Shown here: positions 17,957-27,078 of the stretch, piece after piece
Layout of the letters: each line of letters starts with the position of its first letter
Numbering within the stretch: position 1 is the stretch's first letter
Assembly: GCA_963741565.1 (NCBI GenBank)
Contig: CAVUIK010000004.1
Coordinates: 62,001 to 126,000, forward strand
Direction of reading: 5' to 3'
Source: Ga0077555 sp963741565
Lineage (GTDB): Bacteria > Pseudomonadota > Alphaproteobacteria > Rhizobiales > Hyphomicrobiaceae
DNA length: 64,000 bases
Program-made: the position numbers and the translations under genes
Notes under the pieces: model-generated
Told to the model about the DNA's origin: nothing
The model's input: the letters and a program-made list of their open reading frames with translations, nothing else
Databases searched by the model: none

Positions 17957-18601
17957 ATGTCGTCTGTAGTCAAAACTGCGCTCTGCGCAATGATCTTGAT
18001 GTTCGCTGCGCCGGCGAAGGCGGATCCCGCGAAATCGTTTCGCGGGCAGGATCGCGCCTCGTCGTACATGCGGGTCTACGGGCCGACGCTGCCGCCCTAT
18101 GGCTTTGTCCGGTTTTGCGAGCTCAATCCGAAGGAATGCGCGCAAGGCAACCTCGAGGAAGCGCGGATTGCTGCAACGCCGGAGCGCATGCGTGAACTCG
18201 ATGAAATCAATCGTCACGTCAATCGCAAGATCGAAGCCGCCACCGACCTCGAGCTATACGGCGAGACGGAGCGCTGGACCATCCCGACGACCCGTGGCGA
18301 CTGCGAGGACTATGCCCTGCTGAAGCGCCAGATGTTGATCCAGCGCGGCTGGCCGGTCGGGTCTCTGCTGATGACGGTGGTTCGCGACGAGAAGGGCGAG
18401 GGGCACGCGGTGCTCACGGCCCGCACGGCGCAAGGCGACTACGTTCTCGACAACAAGTTCGACGACCTGAAGGTCTGGCACAAAGTTCCCTACACCTACG
18501 TGATGCGCCAATCCTACATCGAGCCGCGTGTCTGGGTGTCGCTTGACCCCAAAGACTCCAAGTCTCCAGCTCTCCTCTCGGGGGTGCGAGCATCGAATTG
18601 A
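17957..18601 (+). CDS. Bacterial transglutaminase-like cysteine protease (BTLCP, LapG-like)
   Basis: 214 residues from the ATG at 17957 (an in-frame ATG at 17942 is possible). A signal peptide (VVKTALCAMILMFAAPAKA) sends it to the periplasm. The triad is visible: Cys in TRGDCEDYALLKR, His in GEGHAVLTA and Asp in YVLDNKFDD. In Pseudomonas, LapG cuts adhesins and is held by the c-di-GMP receptor LapD; alphaproteobacterial BTLCPs usually occur without LapD. The target here is unknown, and no adhesin or LapD is in the window. A strong terminator follows at 18692. Confidence 0.88.
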   Translation: MSSVVKTALCAMILMFAAPAKADPAKSFRGQDRASSYMRVYGPTLPPYGFVRFCELNPKECAQGNLEEARIAATPERMRELDEINRHVNRKIEAATDLELYGETERWTIPTTRGDCEDYALLKRQMLIQRGWPVGSLLMTVVRDEKGEGHAVLTARTAQGDYVLDNKFDDLKVWHKVPYTYVMRQSYIEPRVWVSLDPKDSKSPALLSGVRASN

Positions 18602-18691
18602 GGCTGCAACGCACGGTACTCTGTCACAACCTGGCCCAGACCTGGCCAACCGATCCTGCCACCCTCGGCACTCGGCCGGGTCTCAACTGAA

Positions 18692-18730
18692 GCCGAACTC
18701 TCCTTCCCCGAGAGTTCGGCTTTTCTTTTT
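18692..18730 (+). terminator. Rho-independent terminator after the LapG-like gene
   Basis: GCCGAACTCT (18692-18701) pairs with AGAGTTCGGC (18711-18720), a 10-bp perfect stem with 9-nt loop, followed by TTTTCTTTTT. Confidence 0.92.
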
Positions 18731-18759
18731 GGAGGGTGGCGCAGAGCACCTCCGCCACC

Positions 18760-19293
18760 TTACTCCGACTGCGGTTTGAGAGAGTTTGCCATTTCGTGGC
18801 GGTGCTGAGCGTAGAAATCAGAACCGAACTGAATGAGCGCGCGGTCCTTCGGGCCGACTTCGCGCGCGACTTTTCCGGGCGAGCCGAAAACCACCGAATT
18901 CGGCGGGATGACCTTGCCTTCCGGTATCAATGACCCTGCTGCGATGACCGAACCCTCGCCGATGCGTGCGCCGTTGAGGACGATCGCGCCAATGCCAATC
19001 AACGAGCTTCGCCCGATCGTACATCCGTGCAGCATGCTCAGATGGCCGATTGTGCAGTCCTCACCGATATCCAGCGGGAATCCGGGATCGACATGAAGGA
19101 CGCAACCTTCCTGAATGTTAGATCGGCGACCAATGCGAATCGGCTCGTTATCGCCACGGATAACGGCATTGAACCAGACCGAGACATCTTCCTCGATCGT
19201 CACCCGGCCGATGACCGTAGCGTTTGGAGCAACCCAATAGCGGCCAACGCCGGGGGTTTGTACTCTGGCTCCGCCGAGTTCAAAAAGTGCCAT
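18760..19293 (-). CDS. Gamma-carbonic-anhydrase-like hexapeptide protein
   Basis: 177 residues of left-handed beta helix. The turn repeats are clear (VSVWFNAVIRGDNEPIRIG, RRSNIQEGCVLHVD, DCTIGHLSMLHGCTIG). The three metal-site His of gamma-CA-like proteins are seen as LHVD, GHLSMLHG. Members trimerise, bind Zn or Fe, and include YrdA/PaaY-type hydrolases as well as true carbonic anhydrases; activity is not predictable. It starts 2 bp past the stop of the DUF3126 gene, so the two are translationally coupled. Confidence 0.88.
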   Translation of the reverse strand: MALFELGGARVQTPGVGRYWVAPNATVIGRVTIEEDVSVWFNAVIRGDNEPIRIGRRSNIQEGCVLHVDPGFPLDIGEDCTIGHLSMLHGCTIGRSSLIGIGAIVLNGARIGEGSVIAAGSLIPEGKVIPPNSVVFGSPGKVAREVGPKDRALIQFGSDFYAQHRHEMANSLKPQSE

Positions 19294-19295
19294 CC

Positions 19296-19529
19296 TCAGC
19301 TCTGCTCCAGATCGACGTCCAGGATCGTCATGTTGAACTGGAAGCAGGTCTCGCCGTCCTCGGTGTCCTTGGAGACGACGCCAAGGAACTCGCCGCCGAC
19401 ATACACTTCGGCGGCGTCAGCAGCCTTCTGCCGGCCTCGGACTTCGATCGAGCGGGCGCCGAAGACCTTTCGCATGTAGGCCTCCACGCTCTTGAGCTCA
19501 GCCTGAGTCATGGCTGGGGATTTCGCCAT
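19296..19529 (-). CDS. DUF3126-family protein
   Basis: 77 residues, ATG at 19529 with AGGAGAAG upstream. The sequence (TQAELKSVEAYMRKVFG, VYVGGEFLGVVSKDTEDGE, FNMTILDVDLEQ) matches the short alphaproteobacterial DUF3126 family of unknown function, commonly found next to cysE. It lies between cysE (44 bp upstream) and the gamma-CA-like gene (2 bp downstream) in one leftward operon. Confidence 0.85.
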   Translation of the reverse strand: MAKSPAMTQAELKSVEAYMRKVFGARSIEVRGRQKAADAAEVYVGGEFLGVVSKDTEDGETCFQFNMTILDVDLEQS

Positions 19530-19573
19530 CGTCACTTCTCCTGTTTGCCGGCCGATCGGATGAGCGGGGCGTC

Positions 19574-20410
19574 TCAGCAACAGCCGCAGTCGTCCGGCGC
19601 CAGGCGCTGATCCATGGCCCGCGAGGGTTCTGGGCATCCGCTGTCGCCAACGATCTTGGCGGGGACCCCCGCGACGGTCTTGTTGTTGGGGACGTCCTTG
19701 AGCACGACGGAGCCGGCGGCGACTTTCGAGCAATCGCCGACACGGATGTTGCCGAGGACTTTGGCGCCGGCCGAAAGCAGCACGTTGTCCCCAATCTTCG
19801 GATGCCGGTCGCCCTGATCTTTGCCATTCCCGCCGAGGGTCACATTTTGCAGGATTGAACAATTGTCTCCGACTACGGCCGTTTCGCCGATCACGATGCC
19901 ACTGCCGTGGTCGATCATCAGGCCGATGCCGATGCGGGCTGCGGGGTGGATGTCGACGGCAAAAATCCGCGAACTCTGACTTTGCAGATAGAGTGCAAAA
20001 TCGCGCCGGCCGGCCTGCCACAAGGCGTGCGCAAAGCGGTGAGTAACGAGGGCGTGAAAACCCTTGAAATAGAGTAACGGCTCGATGTAGCGGCTGCAGG
20101 CGGGATCGCGATCGAAGACGGCCGCCAAGTCGGCGCGGAAGGCGCAGCCAAGCTGGGGCTGCTCAATGAGCACTTTGGCGAACGTCTGGCCGATCAGTCC
20201 GGCGTCGACGTCGGCATGATTGAGGCGCTGGGCGAGGCGGTGACAGATCGCATCCTCAAGCCTGTCGTGCGTGAGCACCGTCGCGTAAATGAAGCCGCCG
20301 AGCGCCTGTTCAGCGGCGACGATAGCGTCGGCTTCCTGGCGGACGGCGCTCCAGATCGGATCGACCGTCTCGATGTGCTGGCGGGGACCAGTTTGTTTCG
20401 CTGCGGGCAT
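19574..20410 (-). CDS. cysE: Serine O-acetyltransferase
   Basis: 278 residues from the ATG at 20410; a GTG directly before it at 20413 is the alternative. GGAAGGAG lies just upstream. It makes O-acetylserine from serine and acetyl-CoA, the first step of cysteine synthesis. The N-terminal helical domain (WSAVRQEADAIVAAEQALGGF) is followed by the left-handed beta helix with catalytic VDIHPAARIG and MIDHGSGIVIGETAVVG, and the cofactor-binding end NKTVAGVPAKIVG. The tail ends in CGCC. First gene of the cysE / DUF3126 / gamma-CA operon. Confidence 0.93.
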   Translation of the reverse strand: MPAAKQTGPRQHIETVDPIWSAVRQEADAIVAAEQALGGFIYATVLTHDRLEDAICHRLAQRLNHADVDAGLIGQTFAKVLIEQPQLGCAFRADLAAVFDRDPACSRYIEPLLYFKGFHALVTHRFAHALWQAGRRDFALYLQSQSSRIFAVDIHPAARIGIGLMIDHGSGIVIGETAVVGDNCSILQNVTLGGNGKDQGDRHPKIGDNVLLSAGAKVLGNIRVGDCSKVAAGSVVLKDVPNNKTVAGVPAKIVGDSGCPEPSRAMDQRLAPDDCGCC

Positions 20411-20700
20411 CACTCATGCTCCTTCCCCAGGCCGTGGGCTTCCACGTACAGGTTGTGCCTGGACATTGCTCCTTGAGGTAAATGGCGGGCGGACTGTAGT
20501 CAATCAAGGCATTGGGGCAATCCGGCAATCCGGTGTCATGCCGGCGTTGCAAGAAGTGGACCCGAGACCTGGGAGTTCGGGTTCGGTCTCCTTCGTAACG
20601 ATGTAGGCTCAACTCATGGACGCCTCTACGCCTGCCCCCGGCAGCCCTTCTCGAGAAGCGCAAACCCCTGTTCAAGGGGCAGTGAGGCGCGAACGGCGGG

Positions 20701-21975
20701 TCACCGACGTCGGCGGATGGCGGCGGCGAGCGCGGCTGCGCCGATCAAAGGAAAGATGCCAAATGCGCCATAGGTGAGCGTATAGCTGCCGAGCACCTTG
20801 TAGAGCGTCGCAAACATCGCTGGTCCCAGAACGATTCCGGAAAACGTAAAGACGAGGACGCCGCCTGTGGCGAAGCTGACCTGGTCGGGCCGGCACGTCC
20901 GCGCGATCTCGGCGAGCCAGAGCCCGTTCCATCCGATCAGGCAGAATCCGAAGCCGATCAACACGCAAGTGAGCAGTACCGCTGGCCAGGCCGGATCGGC
21001 CATCGCAAGTGCCACGGCAAAGGCCGTTGAGAGCACGCCGATCGTCATCAGGATGTGCATGCCATGGCCGATGCGGTCGGCCAGCAGGCTCCAGGCGATA
21101 CGACCGGCGACCCCGCCGATCTGCATGAGCGAGGTGACGGCGCCGGCCGCGACGAGCGACCAATGGAAGTCCTGCACCAACATGGTGATCATGAATGTGA
21201 AGAGGCAGAATTGGGCCGAGGCATAGGCGAACCCCATGATAGCAAAGGCGCGCAGCGCCGGGTCGCCCAGCACCAGCTGGACACCGGACAGCAGGCCCGA
21301 AACCAACTGGGCCTTCGGCGCACGATCATCGTCGAGCCGTGGGCGCATGAGCGCCAGCGGAACAGCCAGCAATAGCAGCAGCAATGCACTTGCGGCGATG
21401 GCGCCCTGCCAGCCGATAGCTTCGGAGAGCGTCGGCAAAAGCGAGGCGGCGAGTAATCCGCCGAGCGGCACGCCAGTCTGCTTCAAGGCAAAGATCAGGT
21501 TTTGCCGCTTGGGCGGGGCGAAACGGAACAGCAGATGCGAGGCGGCCGGATTGGTCAGGCCATAGGCGACGCCAATCAGAATGGAGGCCAGCAGGCCGAA
21601 TGCGAAGTTGCCGGAGGCGATCCCAAGCAGGCCGACAATGCCCAGCCCCAGAGACCAGAGGCTGGCCAGTGCGGCACCGTGGCGGCGGACGTAGAGGCCG
21701 GCAATACCCGACATCAGGGCGGCCGCGATATAGACCACGCTGATCTGGTAGCCGACCGCCTCGGCGCCGAAACCGAAAGCGGGCGCTGCTTTGGTCGCCA
21801 GCGTCGGCAGCGCCAGCACCGAGAACGTCGACAGTCCTTGAACGCCGGTAACCAAACCAAGCAGAACCGACAGCTCGCCGGTGGACAACGCGTTCCGAGC
21901 TGGCGGAGAGGCCGGATCATCGGCGCCAGGAGGTCCGGCGGACGATCCGTTAGAGGGCGGTTCCGCCGTTTTCAA
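20701..21975 (-). CDS. Major facilitator superfamily transporter
   Basis: 424 residues if translation starts at TTG 21975, which has a perfect GGAGG 10 nt upstream; the frame stays open to 22194, but that part is Arg/Pro-rich without membrane character and overlaps the divergent regulator. About 12 TM helices follow an Ala/Pro-rich cytoplasmic start, with the loop 2-3-like GLYVRRHG and a central hydrophilic loop (LMRPRLDDDRAPKAQ). Solute unknown. It is divergent from the GntR gene with a palindrome between them, so the regulator may control it. Confidence 0.8.
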   Translation of the reverse strand: MKTAEPPSNGSSAGPPGADDPASPPARNALSTGELSVLLGLVTGVQGLSTFSVLALPTLATKAAPAFGFGAEAVGYQISVVYIAAALMSGIAGLYVRRHGAALASLWSLGLGIVGLLGIASGNFAFGLLASILIGVAYGLTNPAASHLLFRFAPPKRQNLIFALKQTGVPLGGLLAASLLPTLSEAIGWQGAIAASALLLLLLAVPLALMRPRLDDDRAPKAQLVSGLLSGVQLVLGDPALRAFAIMGFAYASAQFCLFTFMITMLVQDFHWSLVAAGAVTSLMQIGGVAGRIAWSLLADRIGHGMHILMTIGVLSTAFAVALAMADPAWPAVLLTCVLIGFGFCLIGWNGLWLAEIARTCRPDQVSFATGGVLVFTFSGIVLGPAMFATLYKVLGSYTLTYGAFGIFPLIGAAALAAAIRRRR

Positions 21976-22005
21976 GGGTTTAACGCCTCCCGGTCTCGGT
22001 GTATC

Positions 22006-22017
22006 TTGTCCGGACAA
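22006..22017. promoter_or_regulatory. Candidate operator for the HutC-type regulator
   Basis: Perfect 12-bp palindrome TTGTCCGGACAA in the 211-bp space between the MFS start and the GntR start. HutC/FadR-type GntR regulators often bind palindromes with TTGT...ACAA arms, so this is a reasonable autoregulatory site. Position and sequence are observed; binding is inference. Confidence 0.45.
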
Positions 22018-22186
22018 AGGTCTACAGCCAGGACTTGGCCGACGCCAGGGCCGGACTGTCGCCAGAAACGGGCGGGCCGATCCTCCCGATTCCGTTCGCC
22101 AGGAGGGGTTATGCAAGGGCTTCGTCGGTTTCCGTCCATCGATCGTCCGGCCGTCGGGCGCCGCTGTCGGGGGAGCCGCCTGACGC

Positions 22187-22960
22187 ATGGCCAATGAGAT
22201 CGTAACGTTGAAGCGCCCCGAAGGCGACGCGGCCCAGCCGCTCTACGTGCAATTGGCCCAGACCCTTGGGGACCGGATCGCGAGCGGGACTTACCCCGTC
22301 GGCTCACTGCTGCCGACTGAGGCGGAGCTTGGCGAGACATTTGCCGTCTCCAGGTACACGGTGCGTCAGGCGATCCAACATCTGCGACAGCAGGGGCTCG
22401 TCTCGGCCCGCAAGGGGGTCGGCACGCGGGTGGAAGCCGTGCACGCCGCACCGAGCTACACCCAGTCAATGCATTCGCTGTCGGAGCTGCTGCAGTTTGC
22501 GCACGAGACCCGGCTTGACATCATTGCCATTGAGGATGTCGCGGCACGCGGTGCGCTCGCCGAAATGCTGGGCTGCCGGCCGCGCAAGGAATGGGTGCGC
22601 ATCGAGGGTATCCGGCATGCCGGCCGCGGCGAGCCGCCAATCTGCTACTCCGAGGTCTATCTCGACGCGGCCTACAAGGATCTGGCGAAGAACGTCGAGA
22701 CGCTGACGACGGCGATCTGGTCGCTGATCGAGCGCAACTACGGCGAGCAATTCGTCGAGGTCGAGCAGCAGATCGAGGCGGTCGTGCTGTCGCCGGAACG
22801 TGCGGCGCAACTCAAAGCCAAGCCGGGCTCGCCTGCACTCAAGTTCACGCGCCGCTACTTCGTCACCGGCCGTCGGCTGGTGGAGTTGTCGAGCAGCATC
22901 CACCCGGCCGACCGCTTCGCATATCGCATGAACCTGAAGCGTGATCTTGGCGGCGCCTGA
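22187..22960 (+). CDS. GntR-family transcriptional regulator, HutC type (UTRA domain)
   Basis: 257 residues. N-terminal winged helix: LYVQLAQTLGDRIASGTYP, GSLLPTEAELGETFAVSRYTVRQAI, GLVSARKGVGTRV. C-terminal UTRA effector domain: ARGALAEMLGCRPRKEWVRIEGIRH and the closing RRYFVTGRRLVELSSSIHPADRF. It is a cytosolic repressor/activator released by a small ligand, unknown here. Likely targets are the divergent MFS gene and perhaps the transport and catabolic genes to the right. Confidence 0.9.
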   Translation: MANEIVTLKRPEGDAAQPLYVQLAQTLGDRIASGTYPVGSLLPTEAELGETFAVSRYTVRQAIQHLRQQGLVSARKGVGTRVEAVHAAPSYTQSMHSLSELLQFAHETRLDIIAIEDVAARGALAEMLGCRPRKEWVRIEGIRHAGRGEPPICYSEVYLDAAYKDLAKNVETLTTAIWSLIERNYGEQFVEVEQQIEAVVLSPERAAQLKAKPGSPALKFTRRYFVTGRRLVELSSSIHPADRFAYRMNLKRDLGGA

Positions 22961-22981
22961 CCGTTTATTGATCCTAACCGC

Positions 22982-24568
22982 CTATTGATCAAGCCAGACT
23001 TCGGCCAGATCTTGCGAGAGGTAGTGGCTGGGCGTGAAATGCCAGCCCTTGACCTTTTTCGGCATCACGACGATGCGCTGGTTCCAAAGGAATGGCACGA
23101 TATAGGCCTGCCGCAACAGGTAGACGTCGAGTTCGCGCACGACCTTGATCCGCTCCGACGCATCGAGCAAGCGCCGCTGCTTTTCGTAGAGCTCGTCGAC
23201 TTTGACGTCCGTGTGGCTCGAGTAGCTCGCCGGCATCAACTTGGTCGACAGGAACTTCGAGAAATTCTGCGTCGGATCGTCGAGATAGTCCGAGATGAAC
23301 TCGATGCCGACCTCGAAATTGCCCTTGGCGAAGTTGTCGAGATAGAGCTTCGATTCGAGTTGCTCGTGCTGGACCTTGACGCCGATCCGGCGCCACTGGT
23401 CGATGATGTAGATGCCGGCCGTCGTATAGCTGTCGATGCCGGCGCGATTGAGCAGCTTGATTTCGAGGTTCTCGGCGCCCGCCTCTTTCAGCAAGCGTCG
23501 CGCCTCGGCCCTTGCCGCATCGGCATCGCGCCCGAATCCGGGGATTTTCACCAGTTCCTCGACCGGCAAGGCCGAGGCCGATCCCGGCCGGCTGATGCCG
23601 CCGGGAAAGCGATGTTGCGAAATCTTGCCGAGAGCCTCGCCGCCGCCCCACCGATCGATCGCCAACGACAGTGCTTGCCGAACGCGCACGTCTTCGAACG
23701 GTTTCCGCTTCATGTTGAAGACAACCGTATTGCCAGCAAGCAGGGGCGCTTCGTGCACAGCGACCTTGTCACCCAATTTTTCGACGAGCGTGTTGCGCTC
23801 GGTCGGCGTGATGAAGCGGAATTCGGCATCGAATTGACCTCCCATCAAGCCTGTGATCAGTGCCGAAGACTTGATGAAGTAGGCCTTGTAGCCTTCGAGA
23901 CGTGGCAGATCCTTGCGGAAATAGCCATCGAAGCGCTTGGCGGTCCAGTGCGAGCCCTGTACGTGCTCGACGAACTGGAAGGCGCCAGAGCCCATCACTT
24001 CTTTCGCCGGATAGCCGCCGCCCTTCTCGAGGCGAGCCTTGCTGTAGATGCAGTTGAACGGCGAGGCGAGAAGTTCGAGCACACCGGCGACCGCCGATTT
24101 CATCTTGAAGACGATGGTGTGATCATCGGGCGTGTCGATGTCGCCGAAATCCGAATAGTAGGACTGTCGTAACGAGACGACGCCAGCAGGTGGGCGAATG
24201 ATGCGTTCGTAGCTTGCTTTCACATCGGCTGACGTCAATGGACTGCCATCGTGAAACTTGACGCCCTTGTGGAGCTTGAACCTAAAGGTCGAGCCATCCG
24301 GCGCTGCCGTCCAGCTCTCTGCGAGGTCGCCCGTGACTTTCGGGAAGTTCGCGGCGTCGATTTTCAGAAGGAATGAATAGTGCGGTGCCACCGGATGCAC
24401 GGTTCCGAACGTAAGCTCTGCGTGGCAGTCATAGCTCGGCGGGTTCGAGACGACGGCAAAATTCAATATGCCGCCAGTCTTCGGCGTCTGGGCTTGCGCG
24501 GCTGCTGGCGCGAGTGGGGGTCCGGTGACAAGGCCGGAAATGGCAATTATTGCGAGGGCAGTCCGCAT
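22982..24568 (-). CDS. ABC transporter substrate-binding protein, family 5
   Basis: 528 residues from the ATG at 24568 (GGAAAGGA upstream), preferred to the longer frame from 24607. A signal peptide (MRTALAIIAISGLVTG ... AAAQAQ) precedes TPKTGGILNFAVVSNPPSYD. Family marks of the peptide/nickel/opine binding proteins are DLAESWTAAPDGSTFRFKL, VKFHDGSPLTSADVKASYERI and VRQALSLAIDR. No permease or ATPase gene is adjacent, so its transporter must be elsewhere. The gene faces the GntR gene tail to tail. Confidence 0.88.
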   Translation of the reverse strand: MRTALAIIAISGLVTGPPLAPAAAQAQTPKTGGILNFAVVSNPPSYDCHAELTFGTVHPVAPHYSFLLKIDAANFPKVTGDLAESWTAAPDGSTFRFKLHKGVKFHDGSPLTSADVKASYERIIRPPAGVVSLRQSYYSDFGDIDTPDDHTIVFKMKSAVAGVLELLASPFNCIYSKARLEKGGGYPAKEVMGSGAFQFVEHVQGSHWTAKRFDGYFRKDLPRLEGYKAYFIKSSALITGLMGGQFDAEFRFITPTERNTLVEKLGDKVAVHEAPLLAGNTVVFNMKRKPFEDVRVRQALSLAIDRWGGGEALGKISQHRFPGGISRPGSASALPVEELVKIPGFGRDADAARAEARRLLKEAGAENLEIKLLNRAGIDSYTTAGIYIIDQWRRIGVKVQHEQLESKLYLDNFAKGNFEVGIEFISDYLDDPTQNFSKFLSTKLMPASYSSHTDVKVDELYEKQRRLLDASERIKVVRELDVYLLRQAYIVPFLWNQRIVVMPKKVKGWHFTPSHYLSQDLAEVWLDQ

Positions 24569-24855
24569 CGTGGAAGTCCTTTCCGTCAGGACGGATGAAG
24601 CGATCAACGATCGCTGAGCGTAGCAGCATTACGGCTGCCAATGCACGGCCCCCGTTTCGCGAATGCGAGCCCCGGTTCAGCGTTCGGCCACTGTCGCCGC
24701 CGCCGATTTTGCGACCGCCCGTGTCGGCGACACAGGCCTCTGGAGCAGCAAACCGCGATGACGACGGGTCGCGAAGTGGAGGCGCGGTTGAAATAGTGCT
24801 GGCCCTAAACGAGTGGAGTTGGCAGAAATCAAGTCATGTTTTAAAGGAGCCAGCC

Positions 24856-26583
24856 GTGACAACCCGTAAGAAGCCGGAAGACCTGCGTTCCCATCGTTGG
24901 CTCGGCGTGCAGGATTTGCGCGCTTTCGGTCACCGGTCGCGGCTGCGCCAGATGGGTTACGACGACGGCGATTGGGGCAAGCGGCCGATCATCGGAATCA
25001 TCAATACCTGGAGCGATATCAACTCGTGCCATGCGCATCTGCGCGAGCGGGCGCAAGACGTGAAGCGCGGCGTGCTGCAGTCCGGCGGGTTTCCGCTGGA
25101 GCTGCCAGCGATCTCGCTGGCCGAGCCGTTCCAGAAACCGTCGACGATGCTTTATCGCAATCTCCTCGCAATGGAGACCGAGGAACTGCTGCGCAGCTAT
25201 CCGATCGACGGCGCAATCCTGCTTGGCGGTTGCGACAAGACCACGCCCGGACTGGTCATGGGTGCGATAAGCATGGGGCTGCCCTTTATCTTCTGTCCGG
25301 CGGGGCCGATGCTGCGTGGGAACTGGCGCGGGCAGGCGCTCGGTTCGGGCTCCGACGTCTGGAAGTACTGGGACGAGAAGCGCGCCGGGAAGATCACCGA
25401 AGAGCAGTGGGAGCAGATGGAGAACGGCATCGCGCGCTCGTTCGGCACGTGCATGACGATGGGCACCGCCGCCTCGATGATGGCGGTGGCGGAAGCGCTT
25501 GGTTTGACATTGCCCGGCGCCTCGTCGATTCCAGCTGCCGACGCCAATCATCCCCGCATGATGACCCATGCCGGTCGCCGCGTGGTCGAAATGGTGTGGG
25601 AGGATCTGACGCCCGACAAGATCGTATCGGCGGCCGCCGTCGACAACGCGATCATGGTGCACATGGCGCTCGGCGGTTCAACCAACGTGATGATCCACCT
25701 GATCGCGATGGCGCGCCGCGCCGGTGTCGCCCTCTCACTTGAGAGATTCGACCAGATCAGTCGTGAGATCCCGGTGATGGCGAACATCCGCCCGTCCGGT
25801 CAGTATCTGATGGAGGATTTCTTCTACGCTGGCGGTCTGCCGGCGCTGATGAAGGAGCTTGCCGGCAAGATCCATTGCCATTGCATGACAGTGAACGGGC
25901 GCACGATCTGCGAGAACATCGAGACGGCGGAGAACTTCCTGCCGGATGTGATCCGCGGGTTTGGTAATCCGATTTACGGCGAGGGCGGGACGGCGGTGCT
26001 CAAGGGCAATCTTGCGCCGCGCGGAGCCATCATGAAGCCATCGGCCGCGGAGGCGCGATTGCGCAAGCATCGTGGCAAGGCGGTCGTCTTCCGCGACTAC
26101 AACCATATGGCGGCCGAAATCGACCGCGACGACCTCGATGTCACGGCGGACAGCGTGATAGTTCTGCAGAACGCTGGGCCGAAGGGCGGTCCCGGCATGC
26201 CGGAGTGGGGCATGCTGCCGATCCCGGGTAAACTGGTCAAACAGGGTGTGCGCGACATGGTGCGCATCTCGGACGCGAGGATGTCGGGCACCAGCTATGG
26301 CGCGTGCATTCTGCACGTGTCACCGGAAAGCTTCGTCGGCGGCCCGCTGGCGCTGGTCAAGACCGGTGACGAAATCGAAGTCGATATCGAGCGGCGGCTG
26401 CTGCATCTCCATGTCTCGGATGCCGAGCTGGTCGCGCGCCGCAAGGCATGGACGGCGCTGCCGCCGCGCTATGAGCGCGGGTATGGGCGCATGTACCAGG
26501 AGCACATCGGCCAGGCCGACGACGGCTGCGACTTCGACTTCCTCGAGGCGGGCCACGCTGTCCCCGAACCTGAGATCCACTAG
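24856..26583 (+). CDS. IlvD/Edd-family dehydratase (sugar-acid, L-arabonate dehydratase-like)
   Basis: 575 residues from GTG 24856, chosen because AAAGGAG precedes it; the frame is open further upstream without family similarity. Fe-S ligand cysteines and catalytic loops are seen in GCDKTTPGLVMG, ARSFGTCMTMGTAASM and LPGASSIPAADANHPRM; VQDLRAFGHRSRLRQMGY at the N-terminus and FLEAGHAVPEPEIH at the end are typical of the aldonic-acid branch rather than of valine/isoleucine IlvD. It would dehydrate an aldonate to a 2-keto-3-deoxy acid. The VOC gene follows closely and may share the transcript. Confidence 0.87.
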   Translation: MTTRKKPEDLRSHRWLGVQDLRAFGHRSRLRQMGYDDGDWGKRPIIGIINTWSDINSCHAHLRERAQDVKRGVLQSGGFPLELPAISLAEPFQKPSTMLYRNLLAMETEELLRSYPIDGAILLGGCDKTTPGLVMGAISMGLPFIFCPAGPMLRGNWRGQALGSGSDVWKYWDEKRAGKITEEQWEQMENGIARSFGTCMTMGTAASMMAVAEALGLTLPGASSIPAADANHPRMMTHAGRRVVEMVWEDLTPDKIVSAAAVDNAIMVHMALGGSTNVMIHLIAMARRAGVALSLERFDQISREIPVMANIRPSGQYLMEDFFYAGGLPALMKELAGKIHCHCMTVNGRTICENIETAENFLPDVIRGFGNPIYGEGGTAVLKGNLAPRGAIMKPSAAEARLRKHRGKAVVFRDYNHMAAEIDRDDLDVTADSVIVLQNAGPKGGPGMPEWGMLPIPGKLVKQGVRDMVRISDARMSGTSYGACILHVSPESFVGGPLALVKTGDEIEVDIERRLLHLHVSDAELVARRKAWTALPPRYERGYGRMYQEHIGQADDGCDFDFLEAGHAVPEPEIH

Positions 26584-26656
26584 AGGACCCAGCATGACAC
26601 CGACAAGGGCAGATCGGTCGATGGCCATGGCGCCCTGCAATGAGAGAACGCACGTC

Positions 26657-27055
26657 ATGCGCGACTACCGTTACGACCACATCCATCTGCGCAGCGCCAA
26701 TCCGGCGGCGATGGCCGATTTCTTTGAGACGATGTTCGGTGCGGACGTGACCCGCGACATCTATCCGCCCGGCACGCTCTATCCAGGCCAGCCGCGCATC
26801 AAGATGAAGGTCGGCGGCGGCACGGTGCTGATCGCGCCGAAGCATCCGGATGATCAAACCGGTTCGGCGCCGTCATTCCCCCACTACGGCCTCGAGCACT
26901 TCGGTTTGACGGTCGACGACGTGGATGCGGCGTGCGCGGAACTGAAGGCCAAGGGCGCCAACGTCGCGATCGGGCCGCTGACGCGCAGCCCCGGGCTCAG
27001 GCTGGCCTTCATCCGAGGACCCGAGGGCATCATGGTCGAGTTGGTGCAGCGATAA
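26657..27055 (+). CDS. VOC-superfamily (glyoxalase/dioxygenase-like) protein
   Basis: 132 residues from the ATG at 26657 (MRDYRYDHIHLRS), where the first beta strand begins; an in-frame ATG at 26594, 11 bp after the dehydratase stop, is the alternative. Strand pattern and metal-site residues match VOC proteins: YDHIHLRS (His), HYGLEHFGLTVDDVDAAC (His), and FIRGPEGIMVELVQR (Glu). It may be an isomerase, lyase or dioxygenase. Context suggests sugar-acid catabolism with the upstream dehydratase (inference). Confidence 0.8.
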   Translation: MRDYRYDHIHLRSANPAAMADFFETMFGADVTRDIYPPGTLYPGQPRIKMKVGGGTVLIAPKHPDDQTGSAPSFPHYGLEHFGLTVDDVDAACAELKAKGANVAIGPLTRSPGLRLAFIRGPEGIMVELVQR

Positions 27056-27078
27056 GAACGGTGCATAAGCGACAGAAG

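Noticed and set aside
22985..24172. A 395-codon open frame on the + strand
   Set aside because: Shadow of the family 5 binding protein gene on the other strand.
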